DNA from: Eubacterium sp.
GTDB lineage: Bacteria > Bacillota > Clostridia > Peptostreptococcales > Anaerovoracaceae
NCBI GenBank assembly: GCA_021769965.1
Contig: JAETRU010000017.1
Location: forward strand, 1-57,508
Reading direction: 5' to 3'
DNA: 57,508 nucleotides
Part shown: piece after piece, positions 43,767 to 52,661 of the stretch
How positions within the stretch are numbered: position 1 is the first letter of the stretch
Layout: each line of letters begins with the position of its first letter
Made by a program: the position numbers and the translations under genes
The notes under the pieces: model-generated
What the model saw: only the letters and a program-made list of their open reading frames with translations
Told to the model about the DNA's origin: nothing
Database searches by the model: none

Positions 43767-44607
43767 GTTGTTTCATTGTCCTTTCCCCGAGAATGCGGTC
43801 TGTCTGACTCCGCAGCCCCATAAAGATGATATTCTCTAAGATCCCCCGATTTCTGCGAACATCCAGAAGATCGTATGCCTTCGCGATCTCCGCAAGTTCA
43901 TTATATAGCAGATCTTCCATTCCCACAAGTCCATCTTTGCGAAAAAGCAGAGGATTATACGTCCCGGCAGTCTTGTCCTCTTCGTAGTCGTCCAGAGCAT
44001 CGATCATATAGATCCACCGTCCCAGATGCTTTCCCAGATGTGCCAGAATCCGCTTTTCCGTCGGAGGCACACCGCAATGATCGCCATACCCGGAAAACAA
44101 GGCTGACAGAATATCTCCGAAGACGCTGCTGACCCGGTCGATCAAAGCACAGTTTTCTTTTTCCAGCGCGGAAAGCCTTCCAAGGCCATCCTCCACCGCA
44201 GAGACAGCCTCCGGCTGACACCCTTTGATCTTCCTGTATGCCGGAGCCAGCGCTGTTCTGACGGCCAGAGCTGAGGGCTTTTTCTCATCGCTCCAGTCAT
44301 CCCGGCATTTATGGTACGCCAAAACGACCATGACATCGGCGGCATAGTCAACGGCCGGCCTTCCAAGAACTACCGGTTTCTTTTCCAGAGGATGGATGAT
44401 ACAATGTTCCCAGTGTATATCCTCCTGCGGCCCGGAAAGACTTCCCAGAATCAGCGCCAGGAACACGCAGTCAAAGCTGAGTGTCATGCGCGGCAGCTGG
44501 CCGACGCGCCTTGCTATGGACTTGCACATACCGCAGTAATAGGCCTGGTAGACGTCCCACTCGCGGACTTTTAATTCATTTTTATCGACGGTTACATATC
44601 CCAGCAT
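43759..44607 (-). CDS. DUF5685 family protein
   Basis: 282-aa soluble protein of unknown function. It begins [36 protein letters not shown], with a CxxC and the layout of the Firmicutes DUF5685 family, and is largely helical with acidic motifs ([17 protein letters not shown]) that look like the D-rich motifs of terpenoid-synthase-like helical bundles. No ribosome-binding site is visible before the ATG at 44607, and a promoter TTGAAA-17-TATCAT ends 9 bases upstream, so translation may be leaderless. First gene of a two-gene operon with the J-domain protein. Confidence 0.78.
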   Translation of the reverse strand: MLGYVTVDKNELKVREWDVYQAYYCGMCKSIARRVGQLPRMTLSFDCVFLALILGSLSGPQEDIHWEHCIIHPLEKKPVVLGRPAVDYAADVMVVLAYHKCRDDWSDEKKPSALAVRTALAPAYRKIKGCQPEAVSAVEDGLGRLSALEKENCALIDRVSSVFGDILSALFSGYGDHCGVPPTEKRILAHLGKHLGRWIYMIDALDDYEEDKTAGTYNPLLFRKDGLVGMEDLLYNELAEIAKAYDLLDVRRNRGILENIIFMGLRSQTDRILGERTMKQHE

Positions 44608-44616
44608 AGTACTTAG

Positions 44617-44645
44617 ATGATATACCAAATTTATGTCTGTTTCAA
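44617..44645 (-). promoter_or_regulatory. Promoter of the DUF5685 gene, almost no leader
   Basis: Minus strand TTGAAA (44640-44645), 17 bases, TATCAT (44617-44622). The predicted start point is only about 2-4 bases before the ATG at 44607. Confidence 0.55.
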
Positions 44646-44753
44646 GGAGTCTTTGTGAATTTTGTTCCGAAAAGGTTGACAAAATCTTCACCGGATTGTT
44701 ACCATATAGATGGGGAACGGGATCAGAGAGGAAAAGATTATAGGAGAGGAAAA

Positions 44754-47198
44754 ATGAAGAAAATATTACTAACATTCGTTATTACCATGGCTGCCCTGTT
44801 TACGACCTGCAGCGTGGCTTTTGCCAGCAACGCGATCGTGGATTCCGGCGGCTATACTCACCCTTCCCAGTTCAGCAACTGTATGGTCATCGACGGTATC
44901 GATGTGTCCTATTATCAGCAGAATATCGACTGGGGCAAGGTCAAGCGGCAGGGGATCGACTATGCCTTTATCCGCATCGGATATACCAATCTGGATTCTC
45001 CGTTCCGAACCAATATCGATTCGTTCTTTGAGCAGAACTATGAAAATGCCAGGGCCAACGGCGTTATGGTGGGCGTATACTACTACTCCTGCGCGACCAC
45101 TATCAAAGAGGCGCAGCAGGAGGCTCAGTTTGTTCTGGACACTCTGGGCGGCCGCAAGCTGGACATGCCTGTGGCCTACGACTGTGAATACGCAGGCAGG
45201 CTGAAGACAGCCTATGACAATGCAGGCACAGCGGCCCAGAAGCGGACCAAGCTGACCACCAATTCCCTGGCGTTTCTCAATTATATAGATAAGAATTCCG
45301 ACTACGAGCCTGTATTCTACTCCTACCGGTCTATGACTTCCCCTTACGGAAATCCCAGCGCGGCCAAACTGAACATGAATCTGATCGACAACAAATACAA
45401 AGTCTGGCTGGCCCAGTATTCTTCTGACAACAGCTATGAACGTCCTTACGAGCACTGGCAGTATACTTCCAGCGGGAAAGTCACCGGCATCACCGGCAGT
45501 GTGGACTGCAACTTCTGGTATTATAACAACACTGCGGAAACGGTAAAGAGCGGCACCGCAGACATCAGAAATGCCAGCGTATCTCTGAGCAGGACATCCT
45601 ACGAATACACCAAGTTTAAAAAACAGCCGGTCATCACTGCCACCTATAACGGGCAGACACTGAAAAAAGGCACAGACTACGATTATTACTACATAAAAAA
45701 CGTTCTGGCAGGAACCGGTTATGCCATGATCCGGGGCAAAGGGCAGTATTCCTGTACCAAACTAGTACCGTTTACAATCAATCCTTGTTCTATGTCAGAT
45801 ATCAATGTCAGTGATATCACCTCCAAGTTTATTTACAGCGGTGTTGCTCGTAAACCTACTATTACTGTCAACCATGGCAGCACTACGCTGGTGAAAGGTA
45901 CTGACTATATAGTAAGTTACTCCAACAATACCAACGCAGGTACCGGTAAAGTCACAATAACCGGAAAAAGGAACTATACTGGCAGTGTTACCAAGACTTT
46001 CACTATCAGCAAAGCTACCCCGACATTTACTGGAACTACATCCTATTCAAAAAAGGCCGACAGTTCTGACTGGACACTTAATATCAAATCCAGTAATAAT
46101 GCCGATCTGACTTATAAGTCCAGTGACACATCTATTGCAACTGTTAATAGTTCAGGTAAAGTTACTTTAAAAGGCAAAGCCGGAACTGTAATGATTACCG
46201 TCACCAGCGCTGCAACAGCAAATTACAATTCTGCCTCTAAACAGATTAAAGTTACTGTTGCTGAAGCTGATTTGCCTGCGGCATCTATCATCACAGAACA
46301 CGACTCTTACAGTAAAACTACAAATGACAGCAGTTTTAATTTGAATGCATCGGCAAACAGCGGTGGCAAACTGACCTACAGCAGCAGCAATACATCTGTA
46401 GCCTCTGTCAGCAGTGCAGGATATGTGACGCTAAAAGGAACTGCTGGCACTGCCGTCATCACAATCAAATGTGCGGCTACAGACAATTATGCATCTGCAT
46501 CTAAAACGATTACTATAACGGTGACGGAAAGCGAAAATGACAAGAATCGGAGAATCATAGCAGGTGTTCAAGCTACAACACTAAAAATCTACTCCTCCCT
46601 TGAAAATAATGGAATCAGGCTTTCATGGGCGAAGTCTCCAGGTTTCAAAGTAGATCATTATCAGATTTTCAGAGCAACCAGTAAAGATGGATTTGGCAAT
46701 ATACCATTTTACACTACTAAATATAGCACAACTACAACATATAAGAATACAGCCAAGCTAGTCAAAGGCTCTCGTTACTACTATAAAATAAGGGGAGTGC
46801 GTACCATAGATGGTCGAGTAGTATACACACAGTGGTCTAAAGTGATCTATAGAACATTTAAACCAAGCCTGCTGGCTGCTTCAGATAATGAGATCATTCA
46901 GGCTGTTGAGGAATGCAACATGAAGATTTATTCCTCTGCTGGCGCTGGATTCATCAAGCTTTCTTGGATGCCGTCTGACACTAGAATCAATCTTGATGGT
47001 GTGGAAGTCTACAGATCAACCAGCCAGAATTCAGGATTCAAGAAAATATCAACTTTTAGTAAGCAATCTTCTAAAACCTATACCGCTTATCTAACTAAAG
47101 GAGTAAAATATTATTATTATATCAAAGGGTATAAAACGGTTGGAGAGCAAAAAGCTTATACCAGAAATTCTATTACTATAGGAAGAACTTTCAGATAG
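44754..47198 (+). CDS. Secreted GH25 muramidase with Ig-like and Fn3-like repeats
   Basis: 814-aa exported protein. Signal peptide (1-25, MKKILLTFVITMAALFTTC..AFAS); GH25 lysozyme domain (about 45-262) with IDGIDVSYYQ (Asp50) and MPVAYDCEYAG (Asp143, Glu145); two beta-rich repeats with the motif NGQTLKKGTDYDYYY / GSTTLVKGTDYIVSYSNNTNAGTG (about 270-420); two Big_2-like Ig domains (ATVNSSGKVTLKGKAGT / ASVSSAGYVTLKGTAGT, about 430-600); two Fn3-like repeats (about 610-810). It should cut peptidoglycan outside the cell and attach through the repeats. Start ATG follows TAGGAGAGGAAAA. Up to about base 45770 the DNA resembles its neighbours; after that it is clearly more A+T-rich, as if the repeat half was acquired or exchanged. 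Confidence 0.9.
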   Translation: MKKILLTFVITMAALFTTCSVAFASNAIVDSGGYTHPSQFSNCMVIDGIDVSYYQQNIDWGKVKRQGIDYAFIRIGYTNLDSPFRTNIDSFFEQNYENARANGVMVGVYYYSCATTIKEAQQEAQFVLDTLGGRKLDMPVAYDCEYAGRLKTAYDNAGTAAQKRTKLTTNSLAFLNYIDKNSDYEPVFYSYRSMTSPYGNPSAAKLNMNLIDNKYKVWLAQYSSDNSYERPYEHWQYTSSGKVTGITGSVDCNFWYYNNTAETVKSGTADIRNASVSLSRTSYEYTKFKKQPVITATYNGQTLKKGTDYDYYYIKNVLAGTGYAMIRGKGQYSCTKLVPFTINPCSMSDINVSDITSKFIYSGVARKPTITVNHGSTTLVKGTDYIVSYSNNTNAGTGKVTITGKRNYTGSVTKTFTISKATPTFTGTTSYSKKADSSDWTLNIKSSNNADLTYKSSDTSIATVNSSGKVTLKGKAGTVMITVTSAATANYNSASKQIKVTVAEADLPAASIITEHDSYSKTTNDSSFNLNASANSGGKLTYSSSNTSVASVSSAGYVTLKGTAGTAVITIKCAATDNYASASKTITITVTESENDKNRRIIAGVQATTLKIYSSLENNGIRLSWAKSPGFKVDHYQIFRATSKDGFGNIPFYTTKYSTTTTYKNTAKLVKGSRYYYKIRGVRTIDGRVVYTQWSKVIYRTFKPSLLAASDNEIIQAVEECNMKIYSSAGAGFIKLSWMPSDTRINLDGVEVYRSTSQNSGFKKISTFSKQSSKTYTAYLTKGVKYYYYIKGYKTVGEQKAYTRNSITIGRTFR

Positions 47199-47220
47199 TT
47201 CAATCTCTACTTTGTTAAGA

Positions 47221-47275
47221 AAAAAGGGTGTGTTCATATGAGAAATTTTACTCATTATGTAACTGCACCCTTTTT
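47221..47275. terminator. Bidirectional terminator after the GH25 gene
   Basis: Arms AAAAAGGGTG (47221-47230) and CACCCTTTTT (47266-47275) with an inner ATATGAG/CTCATTAT stem; usable by both convergent genes. Confidence 0.85.
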
Positions 47276-47314
47276 AATATGTTTTTACATAGACTGTGGA
47301 CGTAATCTTAGCCT

Positions 47315-49021
47315 TCACGCCTCTTTGCCCTTCATCTCCTCCTCCAGTTCGCGGTAAGCCACCTTGCCGACCAGCGTCTTCGGAAGTGAATCGCGGAACT
47401 CGATGGACTTCGGGATCGCGTACTTCGCCACGTATTTTTCACAGTGGCGCAGCAGTGCCTGCCGGACTTCTTCCGACGGCCTGACTCCCGGCTTCAGCAC
47501 TACGAAAGCCGCTACCTTCTGAATCTTCAGAGGGTCAGGGATACCGATCACGCAGCTCATGTGCACATACTCGTGAGCGTCCAGCACATTCTCGATCTGT
47601 GACGGATATACGTTGTAGCCGCTGGTTACGATCATTCTCTTGATCCTCTGGCGGAAATAGACAAAACCATCGTCATCCATCATGCCCAGATCCCCCGTAT
47701 GAAGCCAGATCATGCCGTCATCGTGAGTCTTCAGCGTGTTTGCCGTCTCCTCCGGATGATTGATATACTTCATCATCACCGTAGGGCCTGAGATACAGAT
47801 CTCACCCTCAGTGCCATATTCCACCTCTTCACAGGTTCCGACTCTCACGATCTTATAATAGGTGTCCGGGAACGGCAGACCGATACTGCCCTCCTTCTCC
47901 ATATGTACCGGCGTCAGGCAGCTGGCTGTGACGCATTCTGTAGTGCCGTAGCCTTCCCTGACTACCACGTGCGCCCCATGGGACTTCAAAAAAGCGTCAA
48001 ACCGCTTTTTCAGCTCGATGGACAAAGAATCCCCGCCGCTGAATACCCCTTTCAGGCACGCCAGATTCACCTTCTTCAGCGACGGCAGCCGCAGCAATGC
48101 CTCATACAGGGTCGGAACACCCGCGATGAAATTAGGCTGGTGCTTTTTCAGAAGCTTGGCGTAGCTTTCCGCGTTGAACCGGGGGATCAAAATGCATCTG
48201 CCGCCGTTTGCTACCATGGAATGAATGCTGACGCCCAGGCCGAAACCATGGAACATCGGCATCACGGCCAGCATTTTGTCTCCCGGCTTGAACATCTTGT
48301 TGGTAGCGATGATCTGCGCGGCCAGCGCGTTGAAATTCAGGTTGGACAGGAGGATCCCTTTCATGGTCCCCGTAGTGCCGCCGCTGTACAGAATAGCGGC
48401 AGGATCTTTTCCTGTCCTCTGGGCAGCGTATTCCATCTTATAACTTCTTCCGTTTTTTACAAAGCTGTTCCACCAGATGATGACAGCATCCTTGGGAACT
48501 TTTTTCACCTTGCGGCCTTCCACCAGATAGTAGCCCTTCTTCTTGATAGGGCTGAGCACGTCTTTGACGCTGGTAAGGATCAAAGATCGCAGAGGCACAT
48601 TCTGGCGGATGTTCTCAAACTTTCCATACATCTGATCCAGAGTCAGGCAGACGGCGCTGCCGGATTCCCTCAGGCAGAATTCGATCTCCTTTTCACTGGA
48701 CAACGGGTGCACCATATTAGACACTGCTCCCACCAGATTGACCGCGTAGAACATGATCAGAGTCTGAGGGGCGTTTGGCATGCAAATGGTCACCGCTTCG
48801 CCCTTCTGCACGCCGATGGCCTTCAAAGCTCTGGCGCAGTCGTTGATCTCTTTGATGAACGCCTTATATGTAGTTCTGCCGCCCATGAAATCATAGGCTA
48901 TGTAGTCAGGGTACTGCTTCGCGACGGTCTCTACCGCCTCATACATGCTGCCCTGCTGATATTCCAGATGGGAGGGTACGCCTCCCAGGTTCCTGATCCA
49001 CGGTGTTTTAACCTCTTTCAT
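47315..49021 (-). CDS. Class I adenylate-forming enzyme (acyl-CoA ligase-like)
   Basis: 568-aa AMP-dependent synthetase/ligase. Motifs: YSGGTTGTMKGILLSN (P-loop, A3), YGTTE (A5), HTGDLGMMDDDGFVYFRQRIKRMIVTSGYNVYP (A7/A8) and the C-terminal KTLVGKVAYR with the catalytic Lys. It would activate a carboxylic acid as an acyl-AMP and pass it to CoA or a carrier; the acid is not identifiable. Its ATG lies inside the end of the upstream E2-like gene (14-base overlap), so expression is coupled and the two probably act in sequence. Confidence 0.9.
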   Translation of the reverse strand: MKEVKTPWIRNLGGVPSHLEYQQGSMYEAVETVAKQYPDYIAYDFMGGRTTYKAFIKEINDCARALKAIGVQKGEAVTICMPNAPQTLIMFYAVNLVGAVSNMVHPLSSEKEIEFCLRESGSAVCLTLDQMYGKFENIRQNVPLRSLILTSVKDVLSPIKKKGYYLVEGRKVKKVPKDAVIIWWNSFVKNGRSYKMEYAAQRTGKDPAAILYSGGTTGTMKGILLSNLNFNALAAQIIATNKMFKPGDKMLAVMPMFHGFGLGVSIHSMVANGGRCILIPRFNAESYAKLLKKHQPNFIAGVPTLYEALLRLPSLKKVNLACLKGVFSGGDSLSIELKKRFDAFLKSHGAHVVVREGYGTTECVTASCLTPVHMEKEGSIGLPFPDTYYKIVRVGTCEEVEYGTEGEICISGPTVMMKYINHPEETANTLKTHDDGMIWLHTGDLGMMDDDGFVYFRQRIKRMIVTSGYNVYPSQIENVLDAHEYVHMSCVIGIPDPLKIQKVAAFVVLKPGVRPSEEVRQALLRHCEKYVAKYAIPKSIEFRDSLPKTLVGKVAYRELEEEMKGKEA

Positions 49022-49871
49022 AATCCACTTCCTCCTTTGCGGGTGTTTCCAGCAGCTCCGGGTGCTGCAACAGATATTTGAACAGCTTCACAGTTTTAGA
49101 GTAATAGTATCCGTCGGCGATCCGCTCGTCCAGCGTCAGCCCGATGTCGATGACCTCTCTGCCGTCTACCATCCTCTTTTCTCCCAGAATCACAAAAATA
49201 GAGTTGGTTCCCCAGTTCGAAAGGTGATGATATCCCGATTTCAGACCGATGGACCCCAGATTGGTCATAAACACAGTCGCCTGATTCGGATCCTCCTTGA
49301 TCAGCGTATACGGTACTCTTCCATAGAAATCCAGCTTATGCAGGATCCATACCACGAAACGAAGCAGAAATCTCGGCAGTTTTGTCAGGATATCCATATC
49401 CGCCGTAGAATTGTCCACCTGGGCAGCAGGTCCCCGGTACCGGTCAACGATCTCATAGACCTTCTCCCGTACCGTTTCCAGGGTAGTGTCTTCATCAAAA
49501 GACAGATAAGCCAGCGCCTCTCCCCCGTCATCAGAAAACTCCTTCTTTACTACAAACGCGACCGTCAGGTCAAATCTCTGGTAGGTCCTGTAGCCTTTGA
49601 TAAACCGGTTCATCTTCGGCCGCAGGGTGATAGTTTTCACCAAAGCGGCCACGATGATCTGAAACAGCTTATATTTCATCTCTGGCTGCTCAGCATTCTT
49701 TGCCGCCATATACTCGTTGACACGGGTCAGATCGATCCGTTCAGAGATAAACGCTTCGTTATCTGTTTTATTGGGGTACAGGTAGGGCATGAAAGCATGC
49801 ATCGGATCCATGTTTCGCAGCCACCGTCCGTCTCTGCGGTCTCCCCGTCGTCTCTTATATTTCTCAGTCAT
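49008..49871 (-). CDS. E2-like (2-oxoacid dehydrogenase) acyltransferase domain protein, catalytic His replaced
   Basis: 287-aa stand-alone protein resembling the catalytic domain of dihydrolipoamide acyltransferases (CAT fold): SERIDLTRVNEYMAAK, KLFQIIVAALVKTITLRPKMNRFI, VFMTNLGSIG and the C-terminal DERIADGYYYSKTVKLFKYLLQHPELLETP. The motif that is normally D-H-R-x-x-D-G reads DERIADG (about residues 248-254), so the catalytic His is a Glu. There is no lipoyl or E1-binding domain, and no E1 or E3 gene nearby. Start at ATG 49871 after AAAGGAAAGAAGAAA. It could be an acyltransferase with changed chemistry or a structural partner of the ligase. Confidence 0.82.
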   Translation of the reverse strand: MTEKYKRRRGDRRDGRWLRNMDPMHAFMPYLYPNKTDNEAFISERIDLTRVNEYMAAKNAEQPEMKYKLFQIIVAALVKTITLRPKMNRFIKGYRTYQRFDLTVAFVVKKEFSDDGGEALAYLSFDEDTTLETVREKVYEIVDRYRGPAAQVDNSTADMDILTKLPRFLLRFVVWILHKLDFYGRVPYTLIKEDPNQATVFMTNLGSIGLKSGYHHLSNWGTNSIFVILGEKRMVDGREVIDIGLTLDERIADGYYYSKTVKLFKYLLQHPELLETPAKEEVDYERG

Positions 49872-49907
49872 TTTCTTCTTTCCTTTTTTTGATTTATTCA
49901 ACATTTT

Positions 49908-49936
49908 ATTTTACTTTTTTTCCGAAGAAATGTCAA
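49908..49936 (-). promoter_or_regulatory. Sigma-A promoter of the E2-like/ligase operon
   Basis: Minus strand TTGACA (49931-49936), 17 bases, TAAAAT (49908-49913), about 30 bases before the start codon. Confidence 0.85.
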
Positions 49937-49955
49937 ATTATATCGAAAAAAATCA

Positions 49956-50001
49956 AAAAACTGCCGCGCAGAAGACCACGCTCCTCCGTGCGGCAGTTTT
50001 T
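49956..50001 (-). terminator. Terminator of the pot operon
   Basis: Perfect 12-bp arms AAAAACTGCCGC (49956-49967) and GCGGCAGTTTTT (49990-50001), with T-run on the minus strand; 15 bases after the potCD stop. Confidence 0.92.
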
Positions 50002-50016
50002 CATTATAGTCTGTAT

Positions 50017-51852
50017 TTACGACTTAAACTTTTTCCAGTACTTCGTATACATATCGTCGGCCTCGCTGCCCAGGCTCTTTAAGGCCTCGCACTTTGTCAG
50101 CAGGCTCTCCTCCGGGAACAGCACCGTCATTTTCGCCGGGTCCCTCTTCACAGAGTCGATGACCGCCAGATTCGGAATGGAATAGGTAAGGTAATCAAAG
50201 TTCTTCATGGCCACCTGCTTTTCCAGCATGAAGTTGATCCACTTCAATCCGTTTTCATGATTCTCAGCCGCTGCCGGGATAGCCCATGAGTCGGTGAAAT
50301 ACTCGCTTCCTTCCTGCGGTACTACAAAGGACAGATTCGGATTTTCCTCCTGGCAGTACAGCACCTCTCCGTTCCAGAGCACCGCGATATCCGCTGAACC
50401 GCCGAGCAGAATGTCTCTGGCAGAATCATTGGCGTATTTATAGACCAGACTTTCCTGCTCTTTCAGATATTCGGCTGCTTCCGCCACCTGATCCTCAGAG
50501 ACTGTATTCAGGGAATAGCCCTTTGCCTTCAGCGCGACGGCCAGAGTATCCCGCATGCTGTCCGGCATGACGATCTTACCGCTGTATTCCTGCTTCCACA
50601 GGTCATTCCAGCTGTTGACAGAACCGTCCGGAATTTTCTCGTTGTTATATAAAATACCCAGTGTGCCCCAGGTATGCGGCACCGCGTAGCGATTACCCGG
50701 ATCAAAGGTCTCCGAAAGTTCCAGATAACTCTTTTCCAGGTTGGCGATATTCGGGATCGACGCGTAATCGATCTCCGCCAGCCGATCCTCGGCGATCAGC
50801 TTTTCTATCATGTAATCTGACGCGCAGATGACATCGTATTTTACCGATTCATTTTTGATGACCGGATACATCTCTTCATTGGTGTCAAAAGTATCCATGA
50901 TCACCTCGATACCGGTCTCATCTTCAAACTCTTCCACCAGCACAGGGTCGATATAATCGCCGAAGCAGTAGATCCGCACCTGATCGCCGCTCTTTCCGCT
51001 GCCGAAACCGCTGAGGACGAGAACGCCGCCGATCACGCAGACCACCGCCGCCGTCATCACTGCCATGACAGCTTTGCCGCCTCTGGTGTCTTTCTTTTCA
51101 GAAGCCATGTTGGAAACGACCAGCACGATAAGCACCACCACAAAGATCAAAGTTGACAGAGCGAACAAAGTCGGCCGGATGCCCACTTTGACCTGACTGT
51201 AGATCAGGGTGGAGATGGTATTGATCCCCGCGCCCCTGGTGAAATGGGTGACGACGAAATCATCTACCGACATGGTAAAGGCCAGCAGAAAGCCGCTGGC
51301 AATTCCCGGCCGTATATCCGGCAGAACCACTTTGAAAAAAGCGTAAAGCGGCGTCGCGCCCAGATCCAGCGCCGCCTCATAGGTATTCCCCGAGAGCTGC
51401 TTGAACTTCGGCAGCACCGACAGGATCACATAGGGCAGGCAGAAAGTGATGTGGGACAGAAGCACAGTTCCCCAGCTGAGGGAGATGCCGAACGCAAGAA
51501 ATGTCAGCATCAGCGAGATGCCGATGACGATGTCCGCGTTAAGCAGGGGTATGTTGTTCAGGCCCAGAATCACCGTTTCGGACTTCTTACGCATGGCCAT
51601 GATACCGATACAGGCCAGGGTCCCTACGAGTGTGGCGATAGCCGCCGCGGCCAGAGCAATGGTAAATGTATTCCAGATGGCCTCCATGATCATCCGGTTG
51701 GCCAGCATCTCCTTGTACCATTTTAACGAGAAACCGCCCCAGACAGCCATGGATTTGCTCTCATTAAAAGACAGGACCATCAGAGTTGCGATAGGCAGGT
51801 ACAGAAACAGTATGATCAGCCCCAGATAAAGGCCCTTCGCGAATTTCTTCAT
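50017..51852 (-). CDS. potCD: PotC-PotD fusion: polyamine ABC permease joined to substrate-binding protein
   Basis: 611 aa. Residues 1 to about 255 are the PotC permease (GLYLGLIILFLYLPIATLMVLSFNES, EAALDLGATPLYAFFKVVLPDIRPGIASG, the EAA loop that contacts PotA). A further transmembrane helix (about 265-288) leads directly into an extracytoplasmic PotD-like binding protein (VRIYCFGDYIDPVLVEEFEDETGIEVIMDTFDTNEEMYPVI to the end), which therefore needs no lipoprotein anchor. Such potCD fusions are known in some Firmicutes. No stop or frameshift is seen at the joint. The start overlaps the potB stop codon (ATGA). Imports spermidine/putrescine with PotA and PotB. Confidence 0.94.
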   Translation of the reverse strand: MKKFAKGLYLGLIILFLYLPIATLMVLSFNESKSMAVWGGFSLKWYKEMLANRMIMEAIWNTFTIALAAAAIATLVGTLACIGIMAMRKKSETVILGLNNIPLLNADIVIGISLMLTFLAFGISLSWGTVLLSHITFCLPYVILSVLPKFKQLSGNTYEAALDLGATPLYAFFKVVLPDIRPGIASGFLLAFTMSVDDFVVTHFTRGAGINTISTLIYSQVKVGIRPTLFALSTLIFVVVLIVLVVSNMASEKKDTRGGKAVMAVMTAAVVCVIGGVLVLSGFGSGKSGDQVRIYCFGDYIDPVLVEEFEDETGIEVIMDTFDTNEEMYPVIKNESVKYDVICASDYMIEKLIAEDRLAEIDYASIPNIANLEKSYLELSETFDPGNRYAVPHTWGTLGILYNNEKIPDGSVNSWNDLWKQEYSGKIVMPDSMRDTLAVALKAKGYSLNTVSEDQVAEAAEYLKEQESLVYKYANDSARDILLGGSADIAVLWNGEVLYCQEENPNLSFVVPQEGSEYFTDSWAIPAAAENHENGLKWINFMLEKQVAMKNFDYLTYSIPNLAVIDSVKRDPAKMTVLFPEESLLTKCEALKSLGSEADDMYTKYWKKFKS

Positions 51853-52661
51853 AACAGATTTCCCTCCCCATCCTTATCCAGTTTTGACAGGGCAGCCATG
51901 CTGATGACGATAAAGATCATCATGATCAGGGACAGGCCGGATCCCAGATTCCAGTTGGCGCTGGTAGTAAACTCCTGCTCGATGATGTTCCCGATCAGGT
52001 GTATCTTGCCTCCGCCCAGCATGTTGGAAATAACAAAGGTGGTCAGAGACGGCACGAATACCATGGTGACCCCGCTGGCAATACCCGGTACGCTGAGCGG
52101 CAGCAGAATATCGGTGAGGACACGCTTTTTGGTCGCGCCCAGATCGTAAGCCGCTTCGATGATATTATCGTCGATCTTCATCAGAGTATTGTAGATCGGC
52201 AGCACCATAAAAGGCAGATAGTCATAGACCATGCCCAGTACGATGGCTGCCGGCGTATTGATGATCTCCAGCGCGGGCAGATGCAGCGCCGTCAGAAGGC
52301 TGTTAATGATACCGCCCTTCTCCAGGATCACCTGCCACGCCATGGTTCGCAGAAGGAAGTTCATCCACATAGGCAGAATGAACAGAAAGACCATGAAACC
52401 CTTCTGTCCGATACGGCTTCCCTTCAGCAGCAGGGCCAGAGGGAACGCGAGGATAAGACAGATCACCGTGCTGGCCAGGGCCAGCAGCAGGGCCAGCAGC
52501 AAAGCTTTGGCGTGCTCGGCGCCAAAGATCGCCATGATATTGTCCATGGTGAAAACACCGCTTCTGTCGGTAAAACCGTAGTAGGCGATGACCATAAGAG
52601 GGATCAGCGTTCCGGCCGCGATCCAGATGAGAAACGGACCGGCAAAAATTTTTTTAGACAT
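51849..52661 (-). CDS. potB: Spermidine/putrescine ABC transporter permease PotB
   Basis: 270-aa integral membrane permease with about six helices. [39 protein letters not shown] and the EAA loop [29 protein letters not shown] identify PotB. It overlaps potA by 8 bases and potCD by ATGA. With PotC it forms the membrane channel of the importer. Confidence 0.95.
   Translation of the reverse strand: MSKKIFAGPFLIWIAAGTLIPLMVIAYYGFTDRSGVFTMDNIMAIFGAEHAKALLLALLLALASTVICLILAFPLALLLKGSRIGQKGFMVFLFILPMWMNFLLRTMAWQVILEKGGIINSLLTALHLPALEIINTPAAIVLGMVYDYLPFMVLPIYNTLMKIDDNIIEAAYDLGATKKRVLTDILLPLSVPGIASGVTMVFVPSLTTFVISNMLGGGKIHLIGNIIEQEFTTSANWNLGSGLSLIMMIFIVISMAALSKLDKDGEGNLL

Noticed and set aside
47903-49081. 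Plus-strand ORF of 392 aa opposite the ligase
   Set aside because: Shadow of a clearly real minus-strand gene; no motif and no initiation signals.
50017-51852. Possible missed frameshift or assembly join making the PotC-PotD fusion
   Set aside because: The reading frame is open throughout, a plausible tethering helix lies at the joint, and such fusions are known in Firmicutes.
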